From Isoetes taiwanensis (Eukaryota > Streptophyta > Lycopodiopsida > Isoetales > Isoetaceae), in contig JAJEKV010000026.1 in the NCBI GenBank assembly GCA_021234155.1, positions 1,800,001 to 1,864,000 on the forward strand: 64,000 nucleotides of DNA, in the 5' to 3' direction. The notes beneath the pieces were generated by a model. That model did no database searches. It was given only the letters and a program-made list of their open reading frames with translations, and was not told the origin of the DNA. A program made the position numbers and the translations under genes. Shown in pieces: positions 22,629 to 32,099 of the stretch (position 1 is the stretch's first letter; each line of letters begins with the position of its first letter).

Positions 22629-23710
22629 AAACCCGCTGTTGTGGAAGCAAAGCATGTAAGATGTGTCAATGCAGATGAAATTTTTCCAGATTTACAACAG
22701 ATCATGGACGAGCAGTGGAGGCCTAAAGATATACGGGGGTTCAAAGAATCTAGCGTGAAGCCAGAGTGGTCTAAAAACTTCTACAAGCATTATGAAATAG
22801 TTTTTGGTAAGCGGGAGGTCACCAACCGCCATGTACCTGAGTACTTTGCTCTTGCCTTTGCCCTTCAATTAATAGGTAAGAAAGTAGATTGGGATACATT
22901 TAAAGTTTTGGCCAAAGATTTGGCAAATGAAGGAGCAAAAGAATCTACTATCACAGAAGAAATTGGGACCTCTAAATCCACATCCAAGGTTCTTAAATTG
23001 CAGCAAGGATTTTACCCTAAGGAAGACCTTCAATTTTCAGAAACTCTATTGCAGCAGTGCCATGGACAACTAATTAGCAGCTCTTCCAAGGTTGAAGAAC
23101 TGAAAAATCAGCAGGCACAACTATGTGACAACATAAATAAGTTAGAAGGAAGAAAGGATGCACATGAAGAGGACCTAGCATAGATTCAACAAGACATTGA
23201 TAGTGTTCTTGACGACGCTAAGCAGAACAAGAGAGACATCAAGAATGTGCAGCAGGAGGTTGACCTTTCAATGAGGGATAGAACCAGGAAGGAAGAAATG
23301 TTGAAGAGAATTCAGGAACCATTGGAGAAAGCCATTTGGAAAAAGGAGTTATGTGAGAGAATTGCAGAAATTGAGGAGGCTCATAAAGTTCAGTTTGAGT
23401 GCTGCAGACGGCTTGATGATATGCATAAGTACATGATGCATTCTGCAGCGATTCTCCTTCAGCCCAAAACAAGCTTAATAATCTCTCCAGCTCAAGAAAA
23501 ATTCATATTTGTGCATGGATGTGTGTTTTGTAGTAATGGCTTTGCTTAATGAACCTATCTTAGTTGCTCCATGCGAGCATTCATTTCATGTCTTTTGTTT
23601 CTCATATTCTATTTTTGCTGGAATATCCTGCCCAAAAGCATGCAAATGGGACGAAAACATTTCAAAGATCTTGGGTGTGTACACTGGAGGTAAGCGGTAT
23701 TTCATAATCT
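22629..23710 (+). pseudogene. coiled-coil protein with C-terminal RING-like finger (frameshifted)
   Basis: A frame reads KHVRCVNADEIFPDLQQIMD and VPEYFALAFALQLIGKKVDW, then long heptad-type sequence. It has one stop (TAG 23181-23183) and continues in the same frame to 23549. The C-terminal half is strongly coiled-coil (KVEELKNQQAQL, RTRKEEMLKRIQEPLEKA). It ends in HGCVFC. After a frameshift the sequence continues as PILVAPCEHSFHVFCFS and then CPKAC. Together this has the order C-x2-C, C-x-H-x2-H-x2-C, C-x2-C of a RING-type zinc finger, usually an E3 ubiquitin ligase domain. GTAAGC at about 23691 looks like a donor site. It begins exactly where LINE-A copy 2 stops. Confidence 0.6.
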
Positions 23711-23719
23711 ATGTTTAAT

Positions 23720-24175
23720 TTGCTGCACCTAGGGTTACTGCAATGTAAAATCCATTTACATGTACATTGTTGCACTTAAGGTTTTGCTACAATATATAGG
23801 AGTGTACTGGTTATTTATACTTATAGTTCCATGGATTGCGTATCATACATATATGTGTTTCTTACATACATGTTGTATATTCATAGTATAGGGTCCTAGA
23901 TGTAGAACATTAATACATAAAATTAGGAGTTGTGTACTAAGTTTTGTGGCAGAACATTTAGAGGTCTGTATGTAATAAAATTGTCTGGTATGTACATGTG
24001 CATACATTGGAACACATTTTATGTACATCACATGTACATTCCATCTACATAAATAGCTGTTTACATGTATATGTACTCATAGTACTTCAATTAGATCAAT
24101 TCTAGTAATATGTACTGGTATTTTTCAAAGAATAGTTAGAGACTAATATCTGACTGTTATGTGCTGATTTATTTT
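23720..24175 (+). other. intron-like stretch rich in TGTACAT
   Basis: Between the RING-like exon and the next coiled-coil exon lies an AT-rich stretch with repeated TGTACAT and CATGTACAT. A similar cluster occurs in the intron-like stretch at about 37.38-37.52 kb. Confidence 0.45.
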
Positions 24176-24179
24176 CAGA

Positions 24180-24910
24180 GCTTCAAAGTGCCAAAAAAAC
24201 AACTGAGCAAAAACTACATCACAAATCAGGTGCGCTTGTTTTGAAATTGCTTTGCATTGTGTTGGAAAAAGCAATTTCTGATTCTTGATTCGGTTTTCAC
24301 AGTATTGGAGGTTCTAAAAAAATTTGAGGTGTAAGAAGATGTAGCCAAGGGAAAGAAAGCAGTGATTGAAGGAAAAAAGCAAACTCACTATTCCTACCGT
24401 GGTACAGGTTGAGGAAGCTGACACTTTAAGTATGCATGGTGACATTCCAGATTATGACGAGGAACTCGAGAGTTTGAGAGAGCAGGCAAAAGCCACATCT
24501 GGAAAAGTAAAGGCAGCAGCAGAAAATGTGACTCCAAAGAAGAAGTCCACGCCTAAGAAGGCACAGAAGAAGAAAATAAAACTAGTAGAAACAGGTAAGA
24601 AAGCATTTTATTTCAGGGTACATCATTTGAGAAGTCCATGACATCCATGTTTACAGGTCCTAATCAAGAGGAATCTTCCGAGCGTGAAGATATAGAGAAG
24701 AATACTCTTGATTTTGTGGTAAATCTTGCTTCTAACATAGTAAAGGACGTTGAAGTTAATGACAATGAGAAATCCGGAGAGGTTGAAGACGAGGATTCAA
24801 TACCTAAGAAGAATCTGAAAAGTGAGGAAACCGAAGAAGAAGAGAAGGAAATGGATACTGACTTTGAGAAAACAGTATCAGAACAACATAGGAATGATAT
24901 CTACAAGTAA
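24180..24910 (+). pseudogene. linker exons: short coiled coil, basic, then acidic
   Basis: Three exon-like blocks follow. About 24179-24229 (ELQSAKKTTEQKLHHKSG) sits between an AG acceptor and GTGCGC. About 24302-24595 has DYDEELESLREQAKATSGK followed by a lysine-rich stretch, TPKKKSTPKKAQKKKIK, ending at GTAAGA. About 24657-24907 is acidic (NDNEKSGEVEDEDS, ETEEEEKEMDTDFEK). The basic stretch is a good nuclear localisation candidate. The blocks keep splice-site borders and lie between the RING-like and Ulp1-like parts, so they probably belong to one ancestral gene. Confidence 0.5.
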
Positions 24911-25029
24911 TTTGATCTACATATCTTACTCTTTTATTTACATTTAGCATCTAAGTTAAAAACTATAAAATACTGTGGATAATAGTAGACGAATGTAGAT
25001 GAATTTGTGTAAATGTATTGGTCATTGAA

Positions 25030-25904
25030 CCCAGACTGCAGTTCTGAATACAGGCCATATGATGTTTTGTTCAACCGAATGATGAAGCTGAAGAAGGCAA
25101 GGATCTTTCCTGGACCTTTGCCTGAAATGGAGTGTTATCTATTTGAATAAGATGTGCTGGACATGGATGTTGGAAAATTTTCTAACCGGCATGTGGATAT
25201 ACTAAATTTTGAACTTATTCATTTGTATGTATAAGTCATGTTAGTAATTTCATCTTTTTCAACTTGTTATAGGTGCCTGCAGCTCTATGTTCCTGCAGAT
25301 AAGAAGGCCGACGTCTGTTCTTCCCACCGGACAGCTTCATGGAATTTGCAGCACACTGCAAGGCAAGCAAAAAAAGATAAATCTATGGCGACCTCCGAGC
25401 GTGGAAGAGATATTGTAAAGGGAACTCTTACAGGGATAAATTGGCTCAAGTGCAGATGGATTATGATTCCAATGCTATGTGTTGTTACTGAACATCACAC
25501 TTTGACCATCTTCAACATGACCCTTGCTAAGAGTAAGAACACCATAAATATTCAGATCTTCAATTCTACCGAGGGCATTGACGTTGACATAGTTACACTT
25601 AAGAGGTATTTTGTATTTCACATATCCTTTTATTAAAGTATATTGAGTAGATTGGATATTATGTTAGCAGCTTTTTTCATTCATTTGCTATAGAGTTTGT
25701 CTGGTCTTTTGCAGGCTCCACATCCTCACTATGGCACGCGGTTGTGTCGAGTGTCCCACTTTCTTGAAGCATGGACAAAATCCTTCACCGGTTGTGAAGA
25801 TTCATAAGTGTCCATCGCAGAAAGATGGGGATTCATGTGACCTCTGTGTTACAGCTTATATGTAGAAGTCTATAGGCACAATCATGTGTGGTAAAACTAC
25901 CAAT
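25030..25904 (+). pseudogene. Ulp1/SENP-type (C48) cysteine protease-like exons
   Basis: Three exon-like blocks. About 25031-25215 reads YRPYDVLFNRMMKLKKARIF and has one stop. About 25271-25605 contains WIMIPMLCVVTEHHTLTIFN, then IQIFNSTEG, and ends LKR at a GTATTT donor. About 25715-25904 starts in phase with LHILTMARGC and contains CPSQKDGDSCDLCVTAY, then a stop and a GTGAGT donor. The order His (about 25493-25498), Asp/Asn, Gln, Cys (25836-25838) matches Ulp1-type deSUMOylating proteases. The usual HW is HH, the catalytic Asp position is Asn, and the Gly after the Cys is Asp. Plants carry Ulp1-like domains both in SUMO proteases and in some Mutator-like transposons. Stops make this copy inactive. 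Confidence 0.72.
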
Positions 25905-26253
25905 GTGAGTATCTCATGCCTTTTGTCTTGCAAACAAATAGTTTCCAATATCTAAGTATGGTTGTCACATTTGCAAATTACCCGAAACTGGTTCTTGCCA
26001 AAGTATGCGGAGGATCTCGTGATGTTCTCATCCGAGCACTATTTCAGGAGTTAGACCACATTCACATCGCATCCGAAACCATTAGACTTGCTGGTACTAG
26101 TAAATGTGGCTGAGAAAGCCTATCCCCATTGTCAGTGCTAAACACAATTCGATTATAAAATATACATTTTTTCATTGAATCTTAATGAATAAAATTTCTT
26201 TTTATTCAACTCCACCATACTTTATTGATAAATTGCATGTTCTTTCATCACAG

Positions 26254-26946
26254 ATGTACTGGAAAAGGTTGATTGTGTTTGATATCAATAATGTTTTGGC
26301 AAAATAAATACATAGGACTTTGGTAGCAGATGATCAGCTAGTTGGAAACTATGACATAATAGGCAAGAAAGTGTTGTTTTTAAGGCCCCACCTAGACGAA
26401 TTCCTCGAATTTGTATTTGATCACTTTGAAGTAGGAATATGGTCATCAATAGCTCCATGGAACCTATCAAGAGTAGTGGATAAAATCTTCACAATGACGC
26501 AGATAAGGGACTTAAGATCCACCTTTGATGGAAGCAACTGTTTGGAGCTGCCTTTCCAGATTGCACCTTTTGAAGATATACCTTTGTATCTGAAGCCAAT
26601 TGAGTTTATATACGAGAAGTATCCGAACAAAAATGAGAGTAACACACTAATAGTAGATGATTCCGAGTACAAGATGCTTTTCAATCCCAACGAAAATTGC
26701 ATATGCCCACTTTCATGGCAAGAAAAAGATGTGGAAGACACAGGTCTCTTGACACTTTTGAAACCATGGCTAGAGGGTCTGTTGATAGCAGTAGACCTAC
26801 AACAGTATGTGAAGCAGAACCCTTTATGCAATCCAACCGACGTACAAACAACACCCAAACAACAGCTGTATGGAGGCAAATGGTTTCAAAAGGCTACAGG
26901 GACAGAGATGGCATGTTCAGGCCATGGAAAAGGTGCAAGAAAGTAA
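26254..26946 (+). pseudogene. FCP1/NIF-type HAD phosphatase-like domain
   Basis: From a CAG acceptor and ATG at 26254 one frame runs to 26946 with a single TAA at 26302-26304. It starts RLIVFDINNVLAK, then KVLFLRPHLDEFLEFVFDHF, VGIWSSIAPWN, LKPIEFIYEKYP, and TLIVDDSEYKMLFNPNENCI. These are the blocks of the FCP1-homology (NLI-interacting factor, CTD-phosphatase-like) family: the aspartate motif, RPHxxEFL, the W-S-S block and the DDS motif. The usual DxDxT reads DINNV, so the second catalytic Asp is Asn, as in many plant DLNG-type members whose activity is uncertain. About 60 extra residues with no domain follow. It lies downstream in the same orientation as the Ulp1-like exons. Confidence 0.78.
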
Positions 26947-27434
26947 CATACTGAAATAACAAAAAAGTATATACTGGCTTCACATCGACTGTGACCAGAT
27001 TTTGAATGTAATTTAATGTTAATTTAATAAATGAACAACAGACTTGTATATATTGGCTTCATATCTCCTGTGACCAGGTTGTATATCTTGTTGTGATATG
27101 TAATACAAGAGTTTTTGTCTCTATACATCGATCTACATGTTGCACTTTCTGCTTTGTTTCATGAATTAAAAGAAAAGCTATTGATATCCTTTATAACAGA
27201 ACAAGTTCATAGAATAGTTTAACTTGTTGATGCAATAATTGATGAACATTTTATACTTTCTGATTTACATTGTGCTTGGAAACAGAAGATATTGTGTGAT
27301 ACAGAAATTGAAGTAGCAAAATATACTTTAGACAAAAAAATAAGTAAGTAAGAAAAAACTTGCAACAATCGACTAGTTTCTGAACTTAACAGAAGATGAT
27401 GACAAATATGAAAGTTCCTTTGTACAGAACTTAG

Positions 27435-27735
27435 TTATATGCACTCAACAATCTCAGGTAGGCTTGATATAAGCATGTCATGCACCTCTCGTGTGATCAT
27501 ATATGCTGTACGTGCCCCCTTCAACTTATGCTTGACCTGTTGCATGTTCCAATGCTCGGACTGAACCTCCCTGAGTGGCTGCAAAGTATAGTTCTCTGCA
27601 AAGTCCGTTACTGACAAAACAAAATCATCCCTCAAATTTTGCACTGATTTCTTGAATTGTTTGCTCTGCCAACTTGCTGAAAAGTTGTGAATAGTGAACT
27701 TTGTAAGGTGATGAAACATCTTGTCAAGCACATAA
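27435..27735 (-). pseudogene. DFAENY block of an unnamed transposase-like family
   Basis: The minus strand reads FTIHNFSASWQSKQFKKSVQ, then VLSVTDFAENYTLQPLREVQ, then SEHWNMQQ, in an otherwise intact frame. The arrangement Fx..WQ..QF, DFxENY, E.Q..HW is the hallmark of a family of large, uncharacterised eukaryotic transposase-like proteins. In that family it follows the LKPxxVRxLKERxTCCC..H segment seen here at 7.4 kb (-) and 37.7 kb (+). DFAENY and the E/H residues could be catalytic, but that is inference. Family recognition is from memory of the motif pattern. Confidence 0.7.
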
Positions 27736-27739
27736 AAAA

Positions 27740-28510
27740 TAATGCCTACATCCTCCTTAAAATACCCCCTTTTGGAAATGGGGGATTGACGAGCAAAGGT
27801 TAATTTTTTGAGGAGAAGAGGATTTTAGTTCTATGTTAGGGGTACTGAGGGTGAAACGCTCCTAGAGCGCTAAGCACTTAGATCAAACAAGAGAGAGAAT
27901 AAAGGACTCAGATAATAAATATCTTTCATTAATAAAGTTCATAAACTCAAGGTTACAATGGAAACTACATAAGATTCTATGCAAAATAACATCTCTACTA
28001 TCTCTCAAGCTTCCCTCGCTCAACGGTCTCGTGGCTACCAGATCAATCTGTAAGAAATGAGAAAGAAATGATGGGGATTAGTCCAGAACAAGGACTAAGT
28101 GGGCCACCGTTACCTGGTCTAGACAATCTGGAAAAGAAACACAACATGGCAACACAACTTCAACAGAAAAGAAACACAACATCACAACACACAACATCAT
28201 CAGTTATTAATGTTATCCAGGGATGATCAGTCCCTCGCCCAGGCTCTCACGTACACCGTTCGCGACACGGATGCACGTTCATACACCAATCACCTGGTGT
28301 GCACGATGCTCAACCGCTCCAGCCCTCCGGCATCGACGAAGGGAGCGGGTTCATTCACACAATTAATCCATATCTTATTAGCATTCCACATAACCATGTT
28401 AAGCATTAGAAAAACACAAATAAAGAAAACGTTCCAACAATCATTAAATACTAGCAAGAAATCCTATAAGAGGTACTCCGTATATAGGTAGGAACAGTAT
28501 CACGTCATAA
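27740..28510. other. noncoding; boundary repeat shared with 38.13 kb
   Basis: ATCCTCCTTAAAATACCCCC at about 27751 is nearly repeated at about 38137 (ATCCTCCTTAAAATCCCCTA). GATGATCAGTCCCTCGCCCA and a GC-richer stretch occur at 28.2-28.35 kb. No gene is recognised; the frame at 28210-28491 is probably chance. Confidence 0.5.
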
Positions 28511-28514
28511 AGAC

Positions 28515-28660
28515 TTAAAAGGAAGGAAGGAAGGAAGGAAGGAAGTATATTTTAACGTCCGCGGAGAAAGGCTAGACAAAAGTTGAGTTTCAACCGAAAC
28601 TCGAACCTAGGTCAATGGGGCAACAGTCTATACACTTAACCAACTAGTCTATCAAAGGTT
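28515..28660 (-). mobile_element. tRNA-derived SINE (copy 2)
   Basis: On the minus strand an A-box-like GACTAGTTGGTTAAG (about 28650) and a B-box-like GGTTCGAGTTTC (about 28605) are spaced as in tRNA genes. The body ends GGACGTTAAAATA, followed by repeated CTTC units (28519-28543). The 3' end matches the SINE at 17.0 kb (TGACGTTAAAATA plus a tetranucleotide tail). The heads differ, so these are two subfamilies that share a 3' end. Confidence 0.75.
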
Positions 28661-28675
28661 TTTAAACTCAAATAA

Positions 28676-29196
28676 CGAAATTTTAACCATCTTAAAATTT
28701 CGCCCTATTTCAGCTAAATTTTAAAACGCGAAATTTCATGTTGACGTCGTGGCGGCGTTTTTGGGCGGCGCCGCCTGCTCCCTCTGTTTCTGCCCTAGCC
28801 GATCTGAAGCTCTGAAACGATCTGAAGCGATGAGGCTAGAAGCTCTGCTGCCGATCTTAAGGTCGGATGCTAATTTCAAGGCAGATCCGGTGGTCCTAAA
28901 CAGAACCAAGCTCAAGATCATCCGCTTTTCTGATGATCAAGAAGTTGCTTTTCTCATATTTTTTTCTTCAGTGCATGTTTTTCGTTGAATCAGAGGTCTT
29001 TTTTTCCATCATGATCATAGATCCTCAAGAACGAGCTGCTTTTCTGATTTTTTTTCTTCAGTGCATAAATCTAGAGAACCAGAGGTATTTTTTTTTTCTT
29101 CAGTGCATAAATCTGGATGAACCAAAGGTGTTTTCTTCAGGCCTGAACCAGAGATCCTCAGGAATGGGCTGAAATTTTAAGATGGTTAAAATTTCG
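28676..29196. mobile_element. foldback/MITE-like element with perfect 26-bp inverted ends
   Basis: CGAAATTTTAACCATCTTAA... at 28676-28701 is the exact reverse complement of 29171-29196 (26 of 26). The 520-bp interior starts GC-rich and holds four copies of a TTTTCTTCAGTGCAT-type phrase. No transposase is encoded, so it would be non-autonomous. No target duplication is clear, because another inverted repeat adjoins it on the right. Confidence 0.72.
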
Positions 29197-29198
29197 TC

Positions 29199-29338
29199 GG
29201 AGAATTTGAAGGACCATAAAATTTCTGAATGAAATTTTGAGCAGACCTGGCGGCGCCACTCGCGGCTCCGCCGCTCGTGACCCGCCAGGTCAGCTCAAAA
29301 TTTCATTCAGAAATTTTAAGGTCCTTCAAATTACTCCT
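29199..29338. repeat. long hairpin with about 60-bp arms
   Basis: The left arm (AGAATTTGAAGGACCATAAA, ATTTCTGAATGAAATTTTGA, GCAGACCTGGCGG) pairs with the right arm (CCGCCAGGTCAGCTCAAAAT, TTCATTCAGAAATTTTAAGG, TCCTTCAAATT) across a GC-rich loop of about 25 bases. Mismatches are few. It could be transcribed into a foldback RNA. It abuts the preceding foldback element. Confidence 0.85.
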
Positions 29339-30010
29339 TCCAAAATATCAATGAAGAACGAGACAAAAAGGTTAAAAAGGGAATATCAGAAGCTTTGCAC
29401 TATGCAGAACAGGGCGGACTTGGCAGAGACGGCCAGAACTCAACAAGGAAGGGCCGGAACTGGCCGGATTCAACAATACTCAGGCCGTTTTTAAGATATC
29501 ATCACTTGCATGACATATGAGAGCAAGATTCCGGAACCATTTGGACTGGAATCAAGGATTTGCGGCCGCCATAGCAGCTCCAAGAACTTTCTGGAATTAA
29601 AGGGAACAAGCTAGAACAAACTGAGAATGGATTAAGAACGATTTTAAGGTTTTAAACAAGAGATTAGACTTGAAGAAACCGCTGGCTGCATAGACAGCAA
29701 ACCATGGCAGACTTGAACGACCGGATACTTTCTATGGATTTAGCAACAACAAAACATAGCAAGTAAACATTGACGGCCAGTCCATCACGGATTTTCATGG
29801 CTTTGGCTCCGGTTAACCCACCTGCTCGGATTGCTCTTCTTCTGTAACTAGGATTGAAACGCTGGCCAAAAGCTTCTGGAATTCTTTTTGATACAAAAAG
29901 ACGTTTTTTCCCTTTTGTTATGTTAAAACCTAAAGTTGAGCAAAATATCCCTCACTTCCCTATTAATAATAAAGATCTTTCTAATCTTAGCTTTACTATT
30001 TAAGTTCATA
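29339..30010. other. no gene seen
   Basis: Noncoding sequence with scattered CCGG-containing phrases. No reading frame or repeat is recognised. It ends with TTTACTATTTAAGTTCATA, which recurs at 33104-33122. Confidence 0.5.
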
Positions 30011-30040
30011 CTAGTAAACGTGTGCCCGGCGTTGCCGGGC
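30011..30040 (-). other. Helitron-type 3' terminus
   Basis: A perfect 7-bp GC stem with a 3-base loop (30024-30040) and a terminal CTAG (30011-30014) form the standard plant Helitron end (hairpin about 10 bases before CTRR). Confidence 0.75.
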
Positions 30041-31014
30041 TAATGTCTTAGCATGTGTTTTTACTCGGCCTTTAACATCCATATGTGCAACTTCTGACAA
30101 TAGCACATGATATTGGCAATAATACACATTATTTGCTTTTGTAATTGATGTTGTCTAATGAGAGTATCATCAAGTATTAACTTTGGGTTCATGGATTTCA
30201 GTACAGAAAACAATACTTTATAACATCTTAGCTAAGTAAAAGTGAAATGCACATGCGATCAATGGTTCAAGAATAAGATATTGCTATTTTAATTTGTATC
30301 AAGAATAGCACATTGCTATTTTAATTTGCATCATACAGTATCACCCATTTGAAAGATGTCTATTGCACTTGCATCCTTTGTTAAAGAAACATGAAATTTT
30401 AACATAAAAGCAGACGTCTTAAATTGTTCCAATCACATTTGTAAATGTCAATACAGTGTCAAATTGTTTCAATAACATTTGGAAATGTATGTGATTTTCA
30501 TTTACCAAGGCCAAGCACATGTTATTGGTGCATAAAGGATTTTGTTAAAAATTGTGTAGTGTGGATGCTTAATGAGTGTGTTTAAAATTGTTGGCATTTA
30601 GCATAACCTTCCAACAATATTAACCGTAAATGATGTCATAAATTGATGGTGGGTTGGCATGGGCTCAAATTAATGTTTGTCATTTCTCAAGCAAACATAC
30701 ACCTATAAGCACGAATAAAGATCCTAAACAATTGACAATCTTTCGTTCTTTTGTACAGTTGTGGCTATCATTCATTTCGGAGTTTGGCTAACTTCAATAA
30801 GTTGCATTTTTTCCTTTTATGGCATGTGGCCATTCGTAGATACATATACTCCTTGCCAAAAACTCTAGTATACACTTCAATAAGTTACATATTTTTCCTT
30901 TTATGGTATGTGGCCAATTGTAGAGACAGATGCGTGTACTTGATAAGCTGCAGAAAAAGAACCTTGCATGCTTTATTGGCTTGTGGTATCTTCTGGCTGA
31001 AACTTACATATTAT

Positions 31015-31425
31015 CTACAAATGAGGCATTGACACTATTTTGGTCTGGTGTTCAAGTCTAAACCCATCAGCATAAACTGAGGATGTATCCATTGCTATTT
31101 GATGTAGAAAAAACTCTTGAAATCTATTATTCTTAATTGCTACAAACTTTGACTTTCCATTGGAATTGTTAACAATTTGTGTTTCGAGCCACATGTGTGC
31201 CACAACTTGGCAAATGGCTTCTCCAACGGGTGAGGGTAACTGGTTTGGAAAACCTGCATATCAAGAATCAACATATCATTGAATCCATTTTCTAACAATT
31301 CAAACTATATAAAGCAGTTTTTCATGAACAATATATTAGATTAGATTGCTTGGAAGTTTAAGGTACCATTGAGATGTAGCCAAGCGTGCATTAGCTCATG
31401 AGGAAGGATCGATCCAATTAATAGC
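31015..31425 (-). pseudogene. DA1-family zinc peptidase fragment (two exons)
   Basis: Exon 31425-31367 reads LLIGSILPHELMHAWLHLNG and ends at a GTACCT donor. The next exon, from 31253 after TATGCAG, continues in phase: FPNQLPSPVGEAICQVVAHM, WLETQIVNN, FFLHQIAMDTSSVYADGF, with a stop near 31015. Plant DA1/DAR proteins are ubiquitin-activated metallopeptidases limiting organ size. They carry HEMMH as zinc site and EEGICQVxAHxWL downstream; here HELMH and GEAICQ keep both His and the downstream Glu. The N-terminal UIM and LIM domains and upstream peptidase exons are absent, and the last 30 or so residues diverge. The intron is retained, so it is not a processed copy. It lies inside a Helitron candidate on the same strand, which suggests capture. 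Confidence 0.85.
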
Positions 31426-31943
31426 CTGCAATATAGATTTGACTTTTCTCAAATAACTTTCTCTATGCATTGATTTGAGACATAATCAGACAACTATTTC
31501 CTCCCAATTGTCTAGCAGTTTCCCTGCATATATGGTTGATCAGCAAGATGGGCAAGGTAAAATATCATGTCTCTCGGTAAAATGGATGAAGCCTTGATGC
31601 ACAACACTGAAATTTGTACCACTGCACATTTAACCTTTGTAAACAGAATCAAGAAATATGAAGAAAGCTGGAAGAAAGGTAGTATAGAAGAGAAGCTTAC
31701 GGTCATGATGGAGGGATGGATGTATCATGTTTGCTTCATAAAATAGCAGATATAAGACAACAATATGCACAATCATAATAATCCAGTAAGTATACTGTAA
31801 TTATGCACTCCATTTCATATTGTTGCCCACCAGATGCATGCCTTACACTCACCAGTTTGCAGATCCTCCAAACTTCTGAGCTTCTTCTAAAAGCATCTAA
31901 AATCATTATATAAGCTCTTTAAGCTTAAATATAAATTTGGCAC

Positions 31944-32094
31944 CTAGAGAGGACATCATAAGACCCAGCATTAGCACACATTAGTAATGGAAAGTTGCTC
32001 GAGGCATTTAGTGGATGATCAAACCCATGGTGTGAAATTGTTACATATGCATCTGGAAGTAGTAACTTTAATAAATCCAAGAAATCTGTTTTGC
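31944..32094 (-). pseudogene. unassigned exon-like fragment
   Basis: Between a GTGCAG acceptor (32095-32100) and an AG/GTGCC donor (31944/31943) an open 151-base block reads KTDFLDLLKLLLPDAYVTIS, HHGFDHPLNASSNFPLLMCA, NAGSYDVLSR. It looks like genuine protein sequence with correct borders, but I do not recognise the family. It is on the same strand as the DA1-like exons and upstream of them. It does not resemble any part of DA1, so it may be a second captured gene. Confidence 0.45.
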
Positions 32095-32099
32095 CTGCA

